A stretch of 64,000 nt of DNA from the NCBI RefSeq assembly GCF_003634555.1, contig NZ_RBKS01000001.1, positions 2,542,001 through 2,606,000 on the forward strand. The letters run 5' to 3'. Position numbers and translations under genes: made by a program. Shown piece by piece: positions 45,147-53,908 of this stretch. Numbering within the stretch: position 1 is the first letter of the stretch; each line of letters opens with the position of its first letter. The notes under the pieces are model-generated. The model was not told the DNA's origin. It did no database searches and saw only the letters and a program-made list of their open reading frames with translations. Source of the DNA: Frondihabitans australicus (GTDB taxonomy: Bacteria; Actinomycetota; Actinomycetes; Actinomycetales; Microbacteriaceae).

Positions 45147-45208
45147 CGCATTCGGGGGTGGCGGAAACGATTTTCCCGGCGTACTGTCACGCCCAGCGAA
45201 AACGTTTT
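45131..45208 (+). promoter_or_regulatory. Promoter and operator region of the alpha-galactoside operon
   Basis: The gap holds a hairpin CGTTAC/GTAACG (45,131-45,148, also the end of the LacI gene), GGAAACGATTTTCC (45,163-45,176), a -10 candidate TACTGT (45,182-45,187), and the perfect palindrome AAAACGTTTT (45,199-45,208) with central CG. The last is the best LacI-operator candidate. No good -35 is visible. Confidence 0.5.
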
Positions 45209-45247
45209 GGTTTCGCATTCTCTTTCAGCGTCGAAAGGAATAACGCA

Positions 45248-46573
45248 GTGAAACTCTCACGGAAGATCACGGCGGCGATCGCCGTCGCCGCCGGTGCCGC
45301 CATCGCCCTCTCAGGGTGCTCGGGCAGCTCGGGGGGCAACTCCGGCAGCACCACCGTCACCATCTCGGGCGCCTTCACCGGCGCTCAGGCCACGGCCTTC
45401 CAGGCCGACGTCTCCGCCTGGGCTAAGACCCAGGGCCTCACGGTCAAGTACAACGGCAGCAACAGCTTCCAGACCGGCATCGTCACGCAGGTGAAGGGCG
45501 GTCAGGCACCCGATGTCGCGATCTTCCCGCAGCCGGGCGTGCTGAAGTCGCTGATCTCGAACAACATGGTGCCGCTGGACGACCTCATCAACGTCAAGTC
45601 GGTCACCTCCGACGAGGCGCAGGGCATCCCCGACATCGCGAAGGTCAACGGCAAGACGTACGGTCTGCCGTACTCGATCAACGTGAAGTCGCTGGTCTGG
45701 TACGACCCGGCGGCGTTCAAGGCGGCCGGCTACACCGTGCCGACCACCGACGCCGAGCTCATGGCTCTGCAGAACAAGATCATCTCGTCGGGCTCCGGCT
45801 ACCCGTGGTGCGTCGGCATCGCCTCGCAGGGCTCGAACGGCTGGCCGATGACCGACTGGCTCGAGGAGTACGTGCTCCGCTACGGCGGCCTGACCCAGTA
45901 CAACGACTGGATCACGCATAAGGTGAAGTTCGACTCGCCGCTCGTCAAGAAGGCCGCGGCCAAGGTCGAGTCGATGATCTTCGCCAACGGCGCGGTCGAC
46001 GGCGGCGGCAAGGCGATGGCCTCCACCGACTTCGGTGCGGCGGGCAACAACCTGTTCATCACCGGCGGCAAGGCCAAGGGCCAGTGCTTCATGATGCGCC
46101 AGGGCACGTTCATCACGGGCTTCTTCCCGAAGGACATCCAGGCGCAGATCGCGAAGAACGACACCACGAACGTGAACGCGTTCACGCTGCCGACCCCGTC
46201 TGACGCGACCACGTCGGGCACCCTCGGTGGTGGCGACCTGGTGGCGGCCTTCCACAACACGCCCGCCGTCAAGAAGGTCGTCAACTACCTGGTCGGCAAG
46301 GAGTTCGGCACGCACGGCTACGCCAAGCAGTGGACGGCGTACCTGTCGGCCCACAACACCTTCCCCGAGGCGCAGTACGCGAGCCCCTTCCAGAAGGTCG
46401 CTCAGAACGCCGTGAAGCAGTCGAAGGTGTTCGGCTTCGACGCGTCCGACCAGATGCCGGGTGCCGTCGGCGCCGGTACCGAGTGGACGAACCTCACCCA
46501 GTGGACAGCAGGCCAAGAGAGTCTCGACGACGCGCTGAAAGCCATCGACGCGTCCTGGCCCGCTACGAACTGA
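45248..46573 (+). CDS. Alpha-galactoside/alpha-glucoside-binding lipoprotein (AglE type)
   Basis: A 441-residue binding protein. The lipoprotein signal ends in LSGC (Cys24), followed by a Ser/Gly linker. The mature part has VTISGAFTGAQATAFQADV, GGQAPDVAIFPQPG and GLPYSINVKSLVWYDP, a pattern shared with AglE-type alpha-glucoside transporters. GTG start with AAAGGAAT upstream. It is followed by a strong hairpin (46,585-46,620) that likely reduces read-through into the permease genes, giving excess binding protein. Substrate proposed from the downstream enzymes: raffinose-type sugars. Confidence 0.9.
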   Translation: MKLSRKITAAIAVAAGAAIALSGCSGSSGGNSGSTTVTISGAFTGAQATAFQADVSAWAKTQGLTVKYNGSNSFQTGIVTQVKGGQAPDVAIFPQPGVLKSLISNNMVPLDDLINVKSVTSDEAQGIPDIAKVNGKTYGLPYSINVKSLVWYDPAAFKAAGYTVPTTDAELMALQNKIISSGSGYPWCVGIASQGSNGWPMTDWLEEYVLRYGGLTQYNDWITHKVKFDSPLVKKAAAKVESMIFANGAVDGGGKAMASTDFGAAGNNLFITGGKAKGQCFMMRQGTFITGFFPKDIQAQIAKNDTTNVNAFTLPTPSDATTSGTLGGGDLVAAFHNTPAVKKVVNYLVGKEFGTHGYAKQWTAYLSAHNTFPEAQYASPFQKVAQNAVKQSKVFGFDASDQMPGAVGAGTEWTNLTQWTAGQESLDDALKAIDASWPATN

Positions 46574-46584
46574 TCCGCACCAGG

Positions 46585-46620
46585 CTGCCGGCGACCGTGC
46601 CCGAACACGGTCGCCGGCAG
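46585..46620 (+). terminator. Intra-operon attenuating hairpin
   Basis: CTGCCGGCGACCGTG and CACGGTCGCCGGCAG form perfect 15-base arms around a six-base loop, 12 bases after the binding-protein stop. A partial terminator or 3' stabiliser at this place is common in binding-protein operons. Confidence 0.75.
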
Positions 46621-46664
46621 CCCCTTCCCCTCCCCCTCCTCACAACGTCGTCAGGTGGTTCGAA

Positions 46665-47654
46665 ATGCAGATCCTCAGTGTCTTCATCTCCGTCGTAGGC
46701 GGCCTCGCCGTCTCGTTCCTCATCTACCTGGGCCTCAACTTCATCGTCTCCAAGACGAACACGAGGTGGAACGCGCGGCTGCTGCCGTACGTGTTCCTCG
46801 GCCCGGTCCTGCTCCTCATCGCCGTCTTCCTCATCGTGCCGACGGTGCTCACCGTGTACCAGAGCCTGCTGAAGACCGACCAGTACGGTCTCCAGTCGTT
46901 CGGCGGTCTCACGAACTACGTCTCGCTCTTCACGACCGGTTCGTTCCTCCAGACGCTGCTCAACAACCTGCTCTGGATCATCGTCGTGCCGGCTCTGACG
47001 GTCATCGTCGGCCTGGCCGTCGCGACGCTCGCCGACCGCATGGGCCCGAAGCGCGAGAAGACGTTCAAGTCGATCATCTTCCTGCCGATGGCCATCAGCG
47101 CCATCGCGGCCTCGTCGATCTGGAAGTTCGTCTACTACTACAGCGCCCCGGGGCAGCCGCAGGTCGGCCTCCTCAACGGCATCTGGACCGGCCTGACGCA
47201 CGCCCAGCCGGTGTCGTGGCTCCTGAACGACACGGCCCACCTCAACAGCTTCCTGCTCATGGTGGTCGTGATCTGGCTGAACGCCGGATACGCGATGGTG
47301 CTGCTGTCGGCCGCGATCAAGGCGGTGCCGGAAGAGACCATCGAGGCCGCCAGGATCGACGGAGCGAACGAGCGGCAGGCGTTCTTCCGCGTCATCGCGC
47401 CGCAGATCCGCACCACCATCGTCGCCGTCTTCATCACCGTGCTCATCACGGTCATGAAGCTCTTCGACATCGTCTTCGCGATGACGAACGGGCAGTTCAA
47501 CACGAACGTGCTCGGCATGGAGTTCTACAACCAGTTCTTCTCGTTCAACAACCCCGGGAAGGCGTCCGCCGTGGTCGTCATCCTGATCCTCGCGGTCGTC
47601 CCGGTCATCGTGTACCAGGTCCGCACCTATCGTGAGCAGGAGGCTCTCCGATGA
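46665..47654 (+). CDS. ABC transporter permease, AglF type
   Basis: A 329-residue permease. An extra N-terminal helix (ILSVFISVVGGLAVSFLIYLGL, about 3-24) is typical of AglF, then the six core helices with EAA loop (EETIEAARIDGANERQAFFRVIAPQIRTTI). Start ATG with AGGTGG upstream. It partners the AglG-type permease, which overlaps by four bases. Confidence 0.92.
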   Translation: MQILSVFISVVGGLAVSFLIYLGLNFIVSKTNTRWNARLLPYVFLGPVLLLIAVFLIVPTVLTVYQSLLKTDQYGLQSFGGLTNYVSLFTTGSFLQTLLNNLLWIIVVPALTVIVGLAVATLADRMGPKREKTFKSIIFLPMAISAIAASSIWKFVYYYSAPGQPQVGLLNGIWTGLTHAQPVSWLLNDTAHLNSFLLMVVVIWLNAGYAMVLLSAAIKAVPEETIEAARIDGANERQAFFRVIAPQIRTTIVAVFITVLITVMKLFDIVFAMTNGQFNTNVLGMEFYNQFFSFNNPGKASAVVVILILAVVPVIVYQVRTYREQEALR

Positions 47655-48598
47655 CCGAGATCGTTCCCACCATCGCCAAGACGAAGGGCGCTGTCTCGAC
47701 CAAGGCCGAGACCATCACCAAGACGACCGTCCCGAAGAAGCGGCCGACCCTCACGATCATCCTCGGCCTCGTGGCCGTGCTCTGGATGGTGCCGGCGATC
47801 GGCCTGTTCGTCACGAGCTTCCGCTCGACGACGGACGCGCAGACGACGGGCTGGTGGGTCGCGCTGCTCCACCCGTTCCAGGCCGCGTGGACGTTCTCCA
47901 ACTACACCAACGCGTTCACGGGCGCCGGCGGAGCCGGGACGGGCACGAGCCTGGGCAGCGAGTTCCTGAACAGCATCGCCGTGGCGATCCCCGCCACGGT
48001 CCTGCCGATCATGTTCGCCGCGTTCGCCGCCTACGCGTTCACGTTCCTGGAGTTCAAGGGCAAGGAGTTCTTCTTCGCCGTGATCGTCGGCCTCCTCGTG
48101 GTCCCCGTGCAGATCGCGCTGATCCCGGTTCTTCAGGTCTACAAGGCGGTCACGGCCGCGACCGGCATCCAGATCACGGGCACGTACCCGGCGGCCTGGA
48201 TCGTCCACTCGGCCTTCGCCCTGCCGCTGTGCATCTTCATCCTGCGCAACTACATGTCGACCCTGCCGAACGCCCTGATCGAAGCGGCCCGCGTCGACGG
48301 CGCGAGCCACTTCCAGATCTTCTGGCGGCTCGTCATGCCGATGTCGGTGCCGGCGCTCGCCTCGTTCGCGATCTTCCAGTTCCTCTGGGTGTGGAACGAC
48401 TTCCTGGTCGCCTACATCTTCCTGGGCAACGGAGCGCCCGTGCTGCAACAGGGCCTGCTCAGCCTCCTGGGCCAGTACGGCCAGGGCTGGAACCTCGTGG
48501 CGGCCGGCGCGTTCATCGTGCTGGTGGTCCCGCTCATCGTGTTCCTGTCGCTCCAGCGCTTCTTCGTGCGCGGCCTCACGGCCGGCTCCGTGAAGTAG
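47651..48598 (+). CDS. ABC transporter permease, AglG type
   Basis: A 315-residue permease with six helices and EAA loop (NALIEAARVDGASHFQIFWRLVMPMSVPAL). The ATG overlaps the upstream TGA. A basic N-terminal tail of about 35 residues precedes the first helix. No ATP-binding gene follows; a shared MsiK-type ATPase is expected. Confidence 0.92.
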   Translation: MTEIVPTIAKTKGAVSTKAETITKTTVPKKRPTLTIILGLVAVLWMVPAIGLFVTSFRSTTDAQTTGWWVALLHPFQAAWTFSNYTNAFTGAGGAGTGTSLGSEFLNSIAVAIPATVLPIMFAAFAAYAFTFLEFKGKEFFFAVIVGLLVVPVQIALIPVLQVYKAVTAATGIQITGTYPAAWIVHSAFALPLCIFILRNYMSTLPNALIEAARVDGASHFQIFWRLVMPMSVPALASFAIFQFLWVWNDFLVAYIFLGNGAPVLQQGLLSLLGQYGQGWNLVAAGAFIVLVVPLIVFLSLQRFFVRGLTAGSVK

Positions 48599-50752
48599 GT
48601 GGCGCAGCAGAACACCCTGCATCTCCGAGGCGGCGGCACCAGTGTGCTCGTCGACCGCACGACACCGGGCGTCCCGGCGATCGTGCACTGGGGCCCCGAC
48701 CTCGGAGACCTGGCCGACGACGTCCTCGACGACATCGCCCGCGGCGTCCGCCCTCAGCGGGTCTCGGGCGGACTCGACGAGACGGGGCGACTGACCCTCC
48801 TCCCGCAGGAGGCGTTCGGCTGGCAGGGCACTCCCGCGCTCCTGGGCTCCAGGCTGTCGGGCGGCACGGCGGGGTCCGACTTCTCGTCGGCGCTCGTCAT
48901 GACGGCTCTCGAGGCGACCGCGTCCGCTCTGCGGCTGACGGCTCAGGACCCCGCCACCCGGCTCCGCCTCGACCTGGAGGTCGACGTGACACCCACCGGC
49001 CTGGTCGCCGTTCGCGCCACCCTCACCAACGAGGGCGACGCCGACTACGAGGTGCAGGATCTGGGGCTCACCCTGCCCCTCCCCGCCTCGGCCCGCGAGG
49101 TCGCCGACACCACCGGGCGACACCTCCGCGAGCGACACCCGCAGCGCCACCCCCTCTCCGTCGGCCGGTACGTCCGCGAGTCCCGTCGCGGACGTCCCGG
49201 CTCCGACGCCACGCTCCTCCTGCTGGCCGGCGAACCCGGCTTCGGGTTCGAGCGCGGGCTCGTGCACGGCGTCCACCTCGCCTGGAGCGGCAACCACTCG
49301 CTGAGCGTCGAGCGGAGCCAGAACGCGCCGAGCGCCCTGCGTGCCGCCGAGCTGCTCGCGCCGGGTGAGGTCGTGCTGCGGCCCGGGGCGAGCTACTCGA
49401 CTCCTGTGGCATTCGGATCCTGGGGCCGCGGCCTGAACGAGCTCTCGTCGCGCTTTCACGAGCACCTGCGCCGTCGGCCGCAGCACCCGAGCGCCGACCG
49501 GCCGGTGACCCTCAACACGTGGGAAGCCGTCTACTTCGAGCAGGATCTCGCGCACCTCACCCGGCTGGCCGACCTGGCCGCCCGCGTCGGCGTCGAGCGC
49601 TTCGTCCTCGACGACGGCTGGTTCTCGTCACGGCGCGACGACACGGCGGGCCTCGGCGACTGGACGGTGTCGCCGGAGGTCTGGCCGGACGGCCTGGCTC
49701 CGCTCGTCGACCACGTCACCGGGCTCGGCATGCAGTTCGGCCTCTGGGTGGAGCCCGAGATGGTGAACCCCGACTCCGACCTGGCCCGAGCCCACCCGGA
49801 CTGGATCCTGCAGGCCCGAGGGGTCTGGCCCGCGAGCGCGCGGCAGCAGCAGGTGCTCGACCTCTCGAACGAGGAGGCGTTCGACCACATCCTGCGAGCG
49901 CTGGACGCCCTGCTGGGCGAGTACGCGATCTCGTACCTCAAGTGGGATCACAACCGCGATCTCGTCGAGGGCGGGTCGACCGTCACCGGGCGGAGCGCCG
50001 TGCACGAGAACACCCTCGCGGTGTACCGGCTCATGGACGAGCTGAAGCGCCGCCACCCCGGGCTCGAGATCGAGAGCTGCGCCTCGGGCGGCTCGCGCGT
50101 CGACCTCGGTGTCATCGAGCACACCGACCGGGTGTGGGCGAGCGACACGAACGACCCGCTGGAACGTCTCACGATCCAGAAGTACACGGGCCTGCTGCTG
50201 CCGCCCGAGCTGATCGGAGCCCACATCGGTGCACCGCACGCGCACACGACGGGACGGCACCACACGCTGCCGTTCCGCGCGGGCGTGGCGCTCTTCGGGC
50301 ACCTCGGCGTCGAGTGGGACCTCGCGTCGGCGAGCGCCGACGAGCTCGGCGACCTGACGGCCTGGATCTCGCTCTACAGGGAGTGGCGCGACGACATCGC
50401 GACGGGCGCGCTCGTGCACGCGGACCTCGCCGACGACACGATGGACCTCCGGGGCGTCGTCGCGCGGGACGGCTCCCGTGCCCTCTTCGTCTACGCCCAG
50501 ACGGCGTCCGCGCAGTCGCACCCCACCGGCCGCCTGACCTTCCCCGGTCTCGACGCGGCCGCGACCTACCGCGTCGAGCCGCTCGCGCACCCGGCGAGCG
50601 CCACGGGCGTCGGGCAGTCACCGCTCGGGTGGCGCGACGGCGTGGTCTCGACCGGCGCGGCGCTGCACGAGATCGGGCTGCAGGCTCCCGTGCTCCTGCC
50701 CGAGACGCTCGCTGTCATCACCGTGACCCGGGTCGGCGAGGCGACACCGTGA
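48599..50752 (+). CDS. Alpha-galactosidase, GH36
   Basis: A 717-residue cytosolic GH36 enzyme: N-terminal beta-sandwich, central TIM barrel and C-terminal beta domain. The nucleophile is the Asp in SYLKWDHNRD (near 447) and the acid/base is the Asp in WASDTNDPLERL (near 515). YFEQDLAHLTRLADLAARVGVERFVLDDGWF and FGLWVEPEMVNPDSDL are also characteristic. It removes alpha-1,6-galactosyl residues, for example from raffinose, leaving sucrose. The GTG directly follows the permease TAG, so it is coupled. Confidence 0.94.
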   Translation: MAQQNTLHLRGGGTSVLVDRTTPGVPAIVHWGPDLGDLADDVLDDIARGVRPQRVSGGLDETGRLTLLPQEAFGWQGTPALLGSRLSGGTAGSDFSSALVMTALEATASALRLTAQDPATRLRLDLEVDVTPTGLVAVRATLTNEGDADYEVQDLGLTLPLPASAREVADTTGRHLRERHPQRHPLSVGRYVRESRRGRPGSDATLLLLAGEPGFGFERGLVHGVHLAWSGNHSLSVERSQNAPSALRAAELLAPGEVVLRPGASYSTPVAFGSWGRGLNELSSRFHEHLRRRPQHPSADRPVTLNTWEAVYFEQDLAHLTRLADLAARVGVERFVLDDGWFSSRRDDTAGLGDWTVSPEVWPDGLAPLVDHVTGLGMQFGLWVEPEMVNPDSDLARAHPDWILQARGVWPASARQQQVLDLSNEEAFDHILRALDALLGEYAISYLKWDHNRDLVEGGSTVTGRSAVHENTLAVYRLMDELKRRHPGLEIESCASGGSRVDLGVIEHTDRVWASDTNDPLERLTIQKYTGLLLPPELIGAHIGAPHAHTTGRHHTLPFRAGVALFGHLGVEWDLASASADELGDLTAWISLYREWRDDIATGALVHADLADDTMDLRGVVARDGSRALFVYAQTASAQSHPTGRLTFPGLDAAATYRVEPLAHPASATGVGQSPLGWRDGVVSTGAALHEIGLQAPVLLPETLAVITVTRVGEATP

Positions 50753-52593
50753 CCGCCCTCCACCGCGCCACCGCCACCGACCGTCACCGCTTCGACGAGC
50801 GGGTGAGGGTGCAGGAGCCGCGCCTCGTCGACCTCCTCCACCGCCTGTACGGCGACGACCCCCGCCTGGCCGGGGTGCTGGAGTGCCTGCGCCGCGACAT
50901 CGAGCACGCCTGGGAGACCCGCCCCCACGACCTCCGCATGCTCGACGATCGGCGCGACGTCGACCCGGCGTGGTTCCAGTCGAACCGGATGCTCGCCGGC
51001 GTCTGCTACGTCGACCGCTACGCCGGCACCTTCGCGCAGCTCGCCGAGCACATCCCGTACTTCCAGGAGCTCGGGCTCACGGTGCTGCACCTCATGCCGG
51101 TCTACGACTGCCCCGAGCCGAATTCCGACGGCGGCTACGCGGTGTCGAGCTACCGGCGCACGAAGGCGGCCCTCGGCACGATGAACGACCTGCAGCACCT
51201 CGCGGCGAAGCTACGCGCGGCCGGGATCTCGCTCACCCTCGACTTCGTCTTCAACCACACGTCGAACGAGCACGAGTGGGCGCGCCGAGCCCTCGCCGGC
51301 GAGCGCGAGTTCGTCGACTACTACTGGATCTCCGACGACCGCGAGCTGCCCGACGCGTTCGAGGCGACGACGCGAGAGATCTTCCCCGACGACCATCCGG
51401 GGTCCTTCACGCGGCTGCCGGACGGGCGCTGGATCTGGACGACGTTCCACACCTTCCAGTGGGACCTCAACTACGCGAACCCCGAGGTGTTCCGCGCGAT
51501 GGCGGGCGAGATGCTGTTCCTCGCGAACCAGGGCGTCGAGATCCTGCGGATGGACGCCGTCGCCTTCATCTGGAAGCAGCTCGGCACGTCGTCCGAGAAC
51601 CTGCCGCAGGCGCACCTCCTGCTACAGGCGTTCAACGCGGTGCTCAGGATGGCGGCCCCGGCGGTCCTCTTCCTCTCGGAGGCGATCGTCCACCCGGACG
51701 ACGTGGTGAGCTACATCTCGCCCGAAGAGTGCGAGCTCAGCTACAACCCGCTGCAGATGGCGCTCGTCTGGTCGACGCTCGCGACCCGCGACGTCGGGCT
51801 CCTGTCGCAGGCGCTGGAGACGAGGCACGCGCTGCCGAAAGGGACCGCCTGGGTCGACTACATCCGCAGCCACGACGACATCGGCTGGACCTTCGCCGAC
51901 GAGGACGCCCGCGCGCTCGGCATCGACCCCGAGGCGCACCGCCGATTCCTCAACCGCTTCTTCGTCGGCGACCACCCCGGCAGCTTCGCGCGCGGCGCGC
52001 CGTTCCAGACGAACCCGAAGACGGGCGACAGCCGGGTGGCGGGAGCGACCGCGTCGTTGGCGGGGCTCACGGCGGGCGACGACCGGGCGGTCCGCCGGAT
52101 CCTGCTCGCGCAGTCCCTCAGCCTGTCGACCGGGGGCATCCCCCTGCTGTACCTGGGCGACGAGGTGGGGCAGCAGAACGACGACGGCTACCTCGACGAC
52201 GAGGGCAAGCGCGGCGATGCCCGGTGGGCCGGGAGGCCGCCGTACCCGGCGGGGCTCTACGCGTCACGGCACGACCCCGCGACATCGGCGGGCGCGCTCT
52301 ACGAGGGGCTGCGCGACCTCCTGCGGGTGCGGGCGACCCTGCCCGCGTTCAGCGGGGGCGACCTGATCCCGTTCCACACCCACGACCGGCACGTGCTCGG
52401 CTTCCAGCGGCCGGCCGGGAGCGGCGCGACGGTGCTCGTGCTGGCGAACTTCGGCGATCTCCCCGCCACGATCGACCCGCTGACCCTCTCGGGGCTGCCG
52501 CCGATCGCCGTCGACGCCGTCACCGAGGGGTTCGTCGATCTGCGCGAACCCCTGACGCTCGAGGCGCTGGGATTCGTCTGGCTGCTGGTCTAG
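50749..52593 (+). CDS. Amylosucrase/sucrose hydrolase-like GH13 (subfamily 4)
   Basis: A 614-residue GH13 enzyme of the amylosucrase group. N-terminal helical part (about 1-80), then the barrel: nucleophile Asp in EILRMDAVAF (near 266), acid/base Glu in LFLSEAIVHP (near 309) and stabiliser Asp in IRSHDDIGW (near 373). The catalytic and B-domain features (YDCPEPNSDGGYAVSSYR, TLDFVFNHTSNEHEW) match the group. It either hydrolyses sucrose or transfers glucose to make alpha-glucan; the balance cannot be read from sequence. Coupled to GH36 by GTGA, fitting sucrose as the product passed on. Confidence 0.88.
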   Translation: MTALHRATATDRHRFDERVRVQEPRLVDLLHRLYGDDPRLAGVLECLRRDIEHAWETRPHDLRMLDDRRDVDPAWFQSNRMLAGVCYVDRYAGTFAQLAEHIPYFQELGLTVLHLMPVYDCPEPNSDGGYAVSSYRRTKAALGTMNDLQHLAAKLRAAGISLTLDFVFNHTSNEHEWARRALAGEREFVDYYWISDDRELPDAFEATTREIFPDDHPGSFTRLPDGRWIWTTFHTFQWDLNYANPEVFRAMAGEMLFLANQGVEILRMDAVAFIWKQLGTSSENLPQAHLLLQAFNAVLRMAAPAVLFLSEAIVHPDDVVSYISPEECELSYNPLQMALVWSTLATRDVGLLSQALETRHALPKGTAWVDYIRSHDDIGWTFADEDARALGIDPEAHRRFLNRFFVGDHPGSFARGAPFQTNPKTGDSRVAGATASLAGLTAGDDRAVRRILLAQSLSLSTGGIPLLYLGDEVGQQNDDGYLDDEGKRGDARWAGRPPYPAGLYASRHDPATSAGALYEGLRDLLRVRATLPAFSGGDLIPFHTHDRHVLGFQRPAGSGATVLVLANFGDLPATIDPLTLSGLPPIAVDAVTEGFVDLREPLTLEALGFVWLLV

Positions 52594-52604
52594 CCTGACT
52601 CGCC

Positions 52605-53201
52605 ATGACCTGGTCTCCGACGCCGCCGCCCCGCGCGACGAGACCCGGTGACGTCCCGCCGGCGCACGCCGCACCGTCGGCCACCGCCCCGTCGGTGCCG
52701 ATCCGGCGGCGCAGGATCCGACTCGCCCTCGTGGCCCTCGCTCTCGTCGCCGCCCTCGCCCTCGCCTTCACCGCCGGCGGCCAATTCGAGCGGCAGACCT
52801 CCGCGCGCTCGGGAGCCGCGACGCTCACCGCCCGCGAGCGGGCCTCCGACATCGGCACGGCCCTCGACCGTCCGCGCCGCGCGGCAGACCTCCCGGTCGG
52901 ATACCAGGCCGGCCCCGACCTGCCCTACCCCGGCGACTCGTACCGGCTGCTCTACGACGAGTCGCCCCACGCCGCCGCCGACGCCCCGCGCTGGCGGGTG
53001 TGGGTGGGCGAGGGCGTCGACGCCTCGCAGCTGTGCGTCGTCGCCGCCTACACCGAGGTGCAGGAGCTCGTGGACTGCTACCCGGCGGCCCAGCTCTACA
53101 CCGGCACGTTCACCGTGGCGAGCCCCGTCGGCAGTGCCCCGCTCGCGATCAACGTCGTGTCCGGCGACGTGATCGTGAACGGTCACGCCGTCCGCCGGTG
53201 A
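52605..53201 (+). CDS. Hypothetical single-pass membrane protein
   Basis: A 198-residue protein: Pro/Ala/Thr-rich cytoplasmic part (1-37), one membrane helix (about 39-58, LALVALALVAALALAFTAGG), and a 140-residue exported domain with two cysteines (LCVVAAYTEVQELVDCYPA). No family recognised; the C-terminal domain has a small beta-rich look. Leaderless ATG (TAGCCT eight bases upstream, sharing the TAG stop of the GH13 gene). Confidence 0.65.
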   Translation: MTWSPTPPPRATRPGDVPPAHAAPSATAPSVPIRRRRIRLALVALALVAALALAFTAGGQFERQTSARSGAATLTARERASDIGTALDRPRRAADLPVGYQAGPDLPYPGDSYRLLYDESPHAAADAPRWRVWVGEGVDASQLCVVAAYTEVQELVDCYPAAQLYTGTFTVASPVGSAPLAINVVSGDVIVNGHAVRR

Positions 53202-53214
53202 TAGCGTCGCGACC

Positions 53215-53904
53215 ATGACCTCGACCTTCGTCATCGTCGGGTACGGTCCCGGCATCTCGCACGCGGTCGCCGAGCGCGCTGGCGCCGACGGCCACCGGCT
53301 CGCTCTGGTCGGCCGCACCGAGTCCCGTCTCGGGGAGGGCGTCGCGGCCCTCGCGCAGGCGGGCATCGACGCGGCCGCCTACCCCGCCGACGCCTCCGAC
53401 CCCGCGTCGCTCGGCGAGGCGCTGGCCCGCATCACCGCCGACGCCGAGAGCGTCGCCGGCGTGCTGTGGACGGCGTTCCGGGGTGGGAACGTCACCGACG
53501 TGCTGGCTGCCGATCCTGCGACCCTCGGCGACGTGTTCGGCGTGGGGGTGCGCGGGCTGCTCACGACCGTGCAGGCTCTGCGCGAGCCCCTCGTCGCGAG
53601 CGGAGGCGTGGTGCTCGTCGCCAACGGCGCGCTCGGCGAGGCGAGCGAGCAGATGGACGCGGTCTCGCAGATGCTGGGCGCCGACGGCACCGCCCTCGAG
53701 TGCGCGGCGAAGTCGAAGCTCGTGGGCCTTCTCGCCGAGCGTCTGCGAGGCGACGGCGTCTACGTGGGGCAGATCACGGTCGCAGGATCAGTGAGCGGCA
53801 CGGCGACGGCGTCTCCGACCGCGATCTCCGCCGCCTCCATCGCGGAGCAGTTCTGGTCGATGGCGTCCGAGCGCTCCGAGACCCGCACCCGCATCGCCGA
53901 GTAG
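53215..53904 (+). CDS. SDR-like Rossmann protein without the catalytic Tyr-Lys motif
   Basis: A 229-residue protein with an SDR-type N-terminus (VIVGYGPGISHAVAERAGADGH and ALVGRTESRL). The usual Ser-Tyr-x-x-x-Lys block is replaced by SQMLGADGTALECAAKSKLVGLL, so the tyrosine is missing and dehydrogenase activity is doubtful. It may bind NAD(P) as a sensor or act on an unusual substrate. Leaderless ATG with TAGCGT seven bases upstream. Confidence 0.7.
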   Translation: MTSTFVIVGYGPGISHAVAERAGADGHRLALVGRTESRLGEGVAALAQAGIDAAAYPADASDPASLGEALARITADAESVAGVLWTAFRGGNVTDVLAADPATLGDVFGVGVRGLLTTVQALREPLVASGGVVLVANGALGEASEQMDAVSQMLGADGTALECAAKSKLVGLLAERLRGDGVYVGQITVAGSVSGTATASPTAISAASIAEQFWSMASERSETRTRIAE

Positions 53905-53908
53905 CCCG

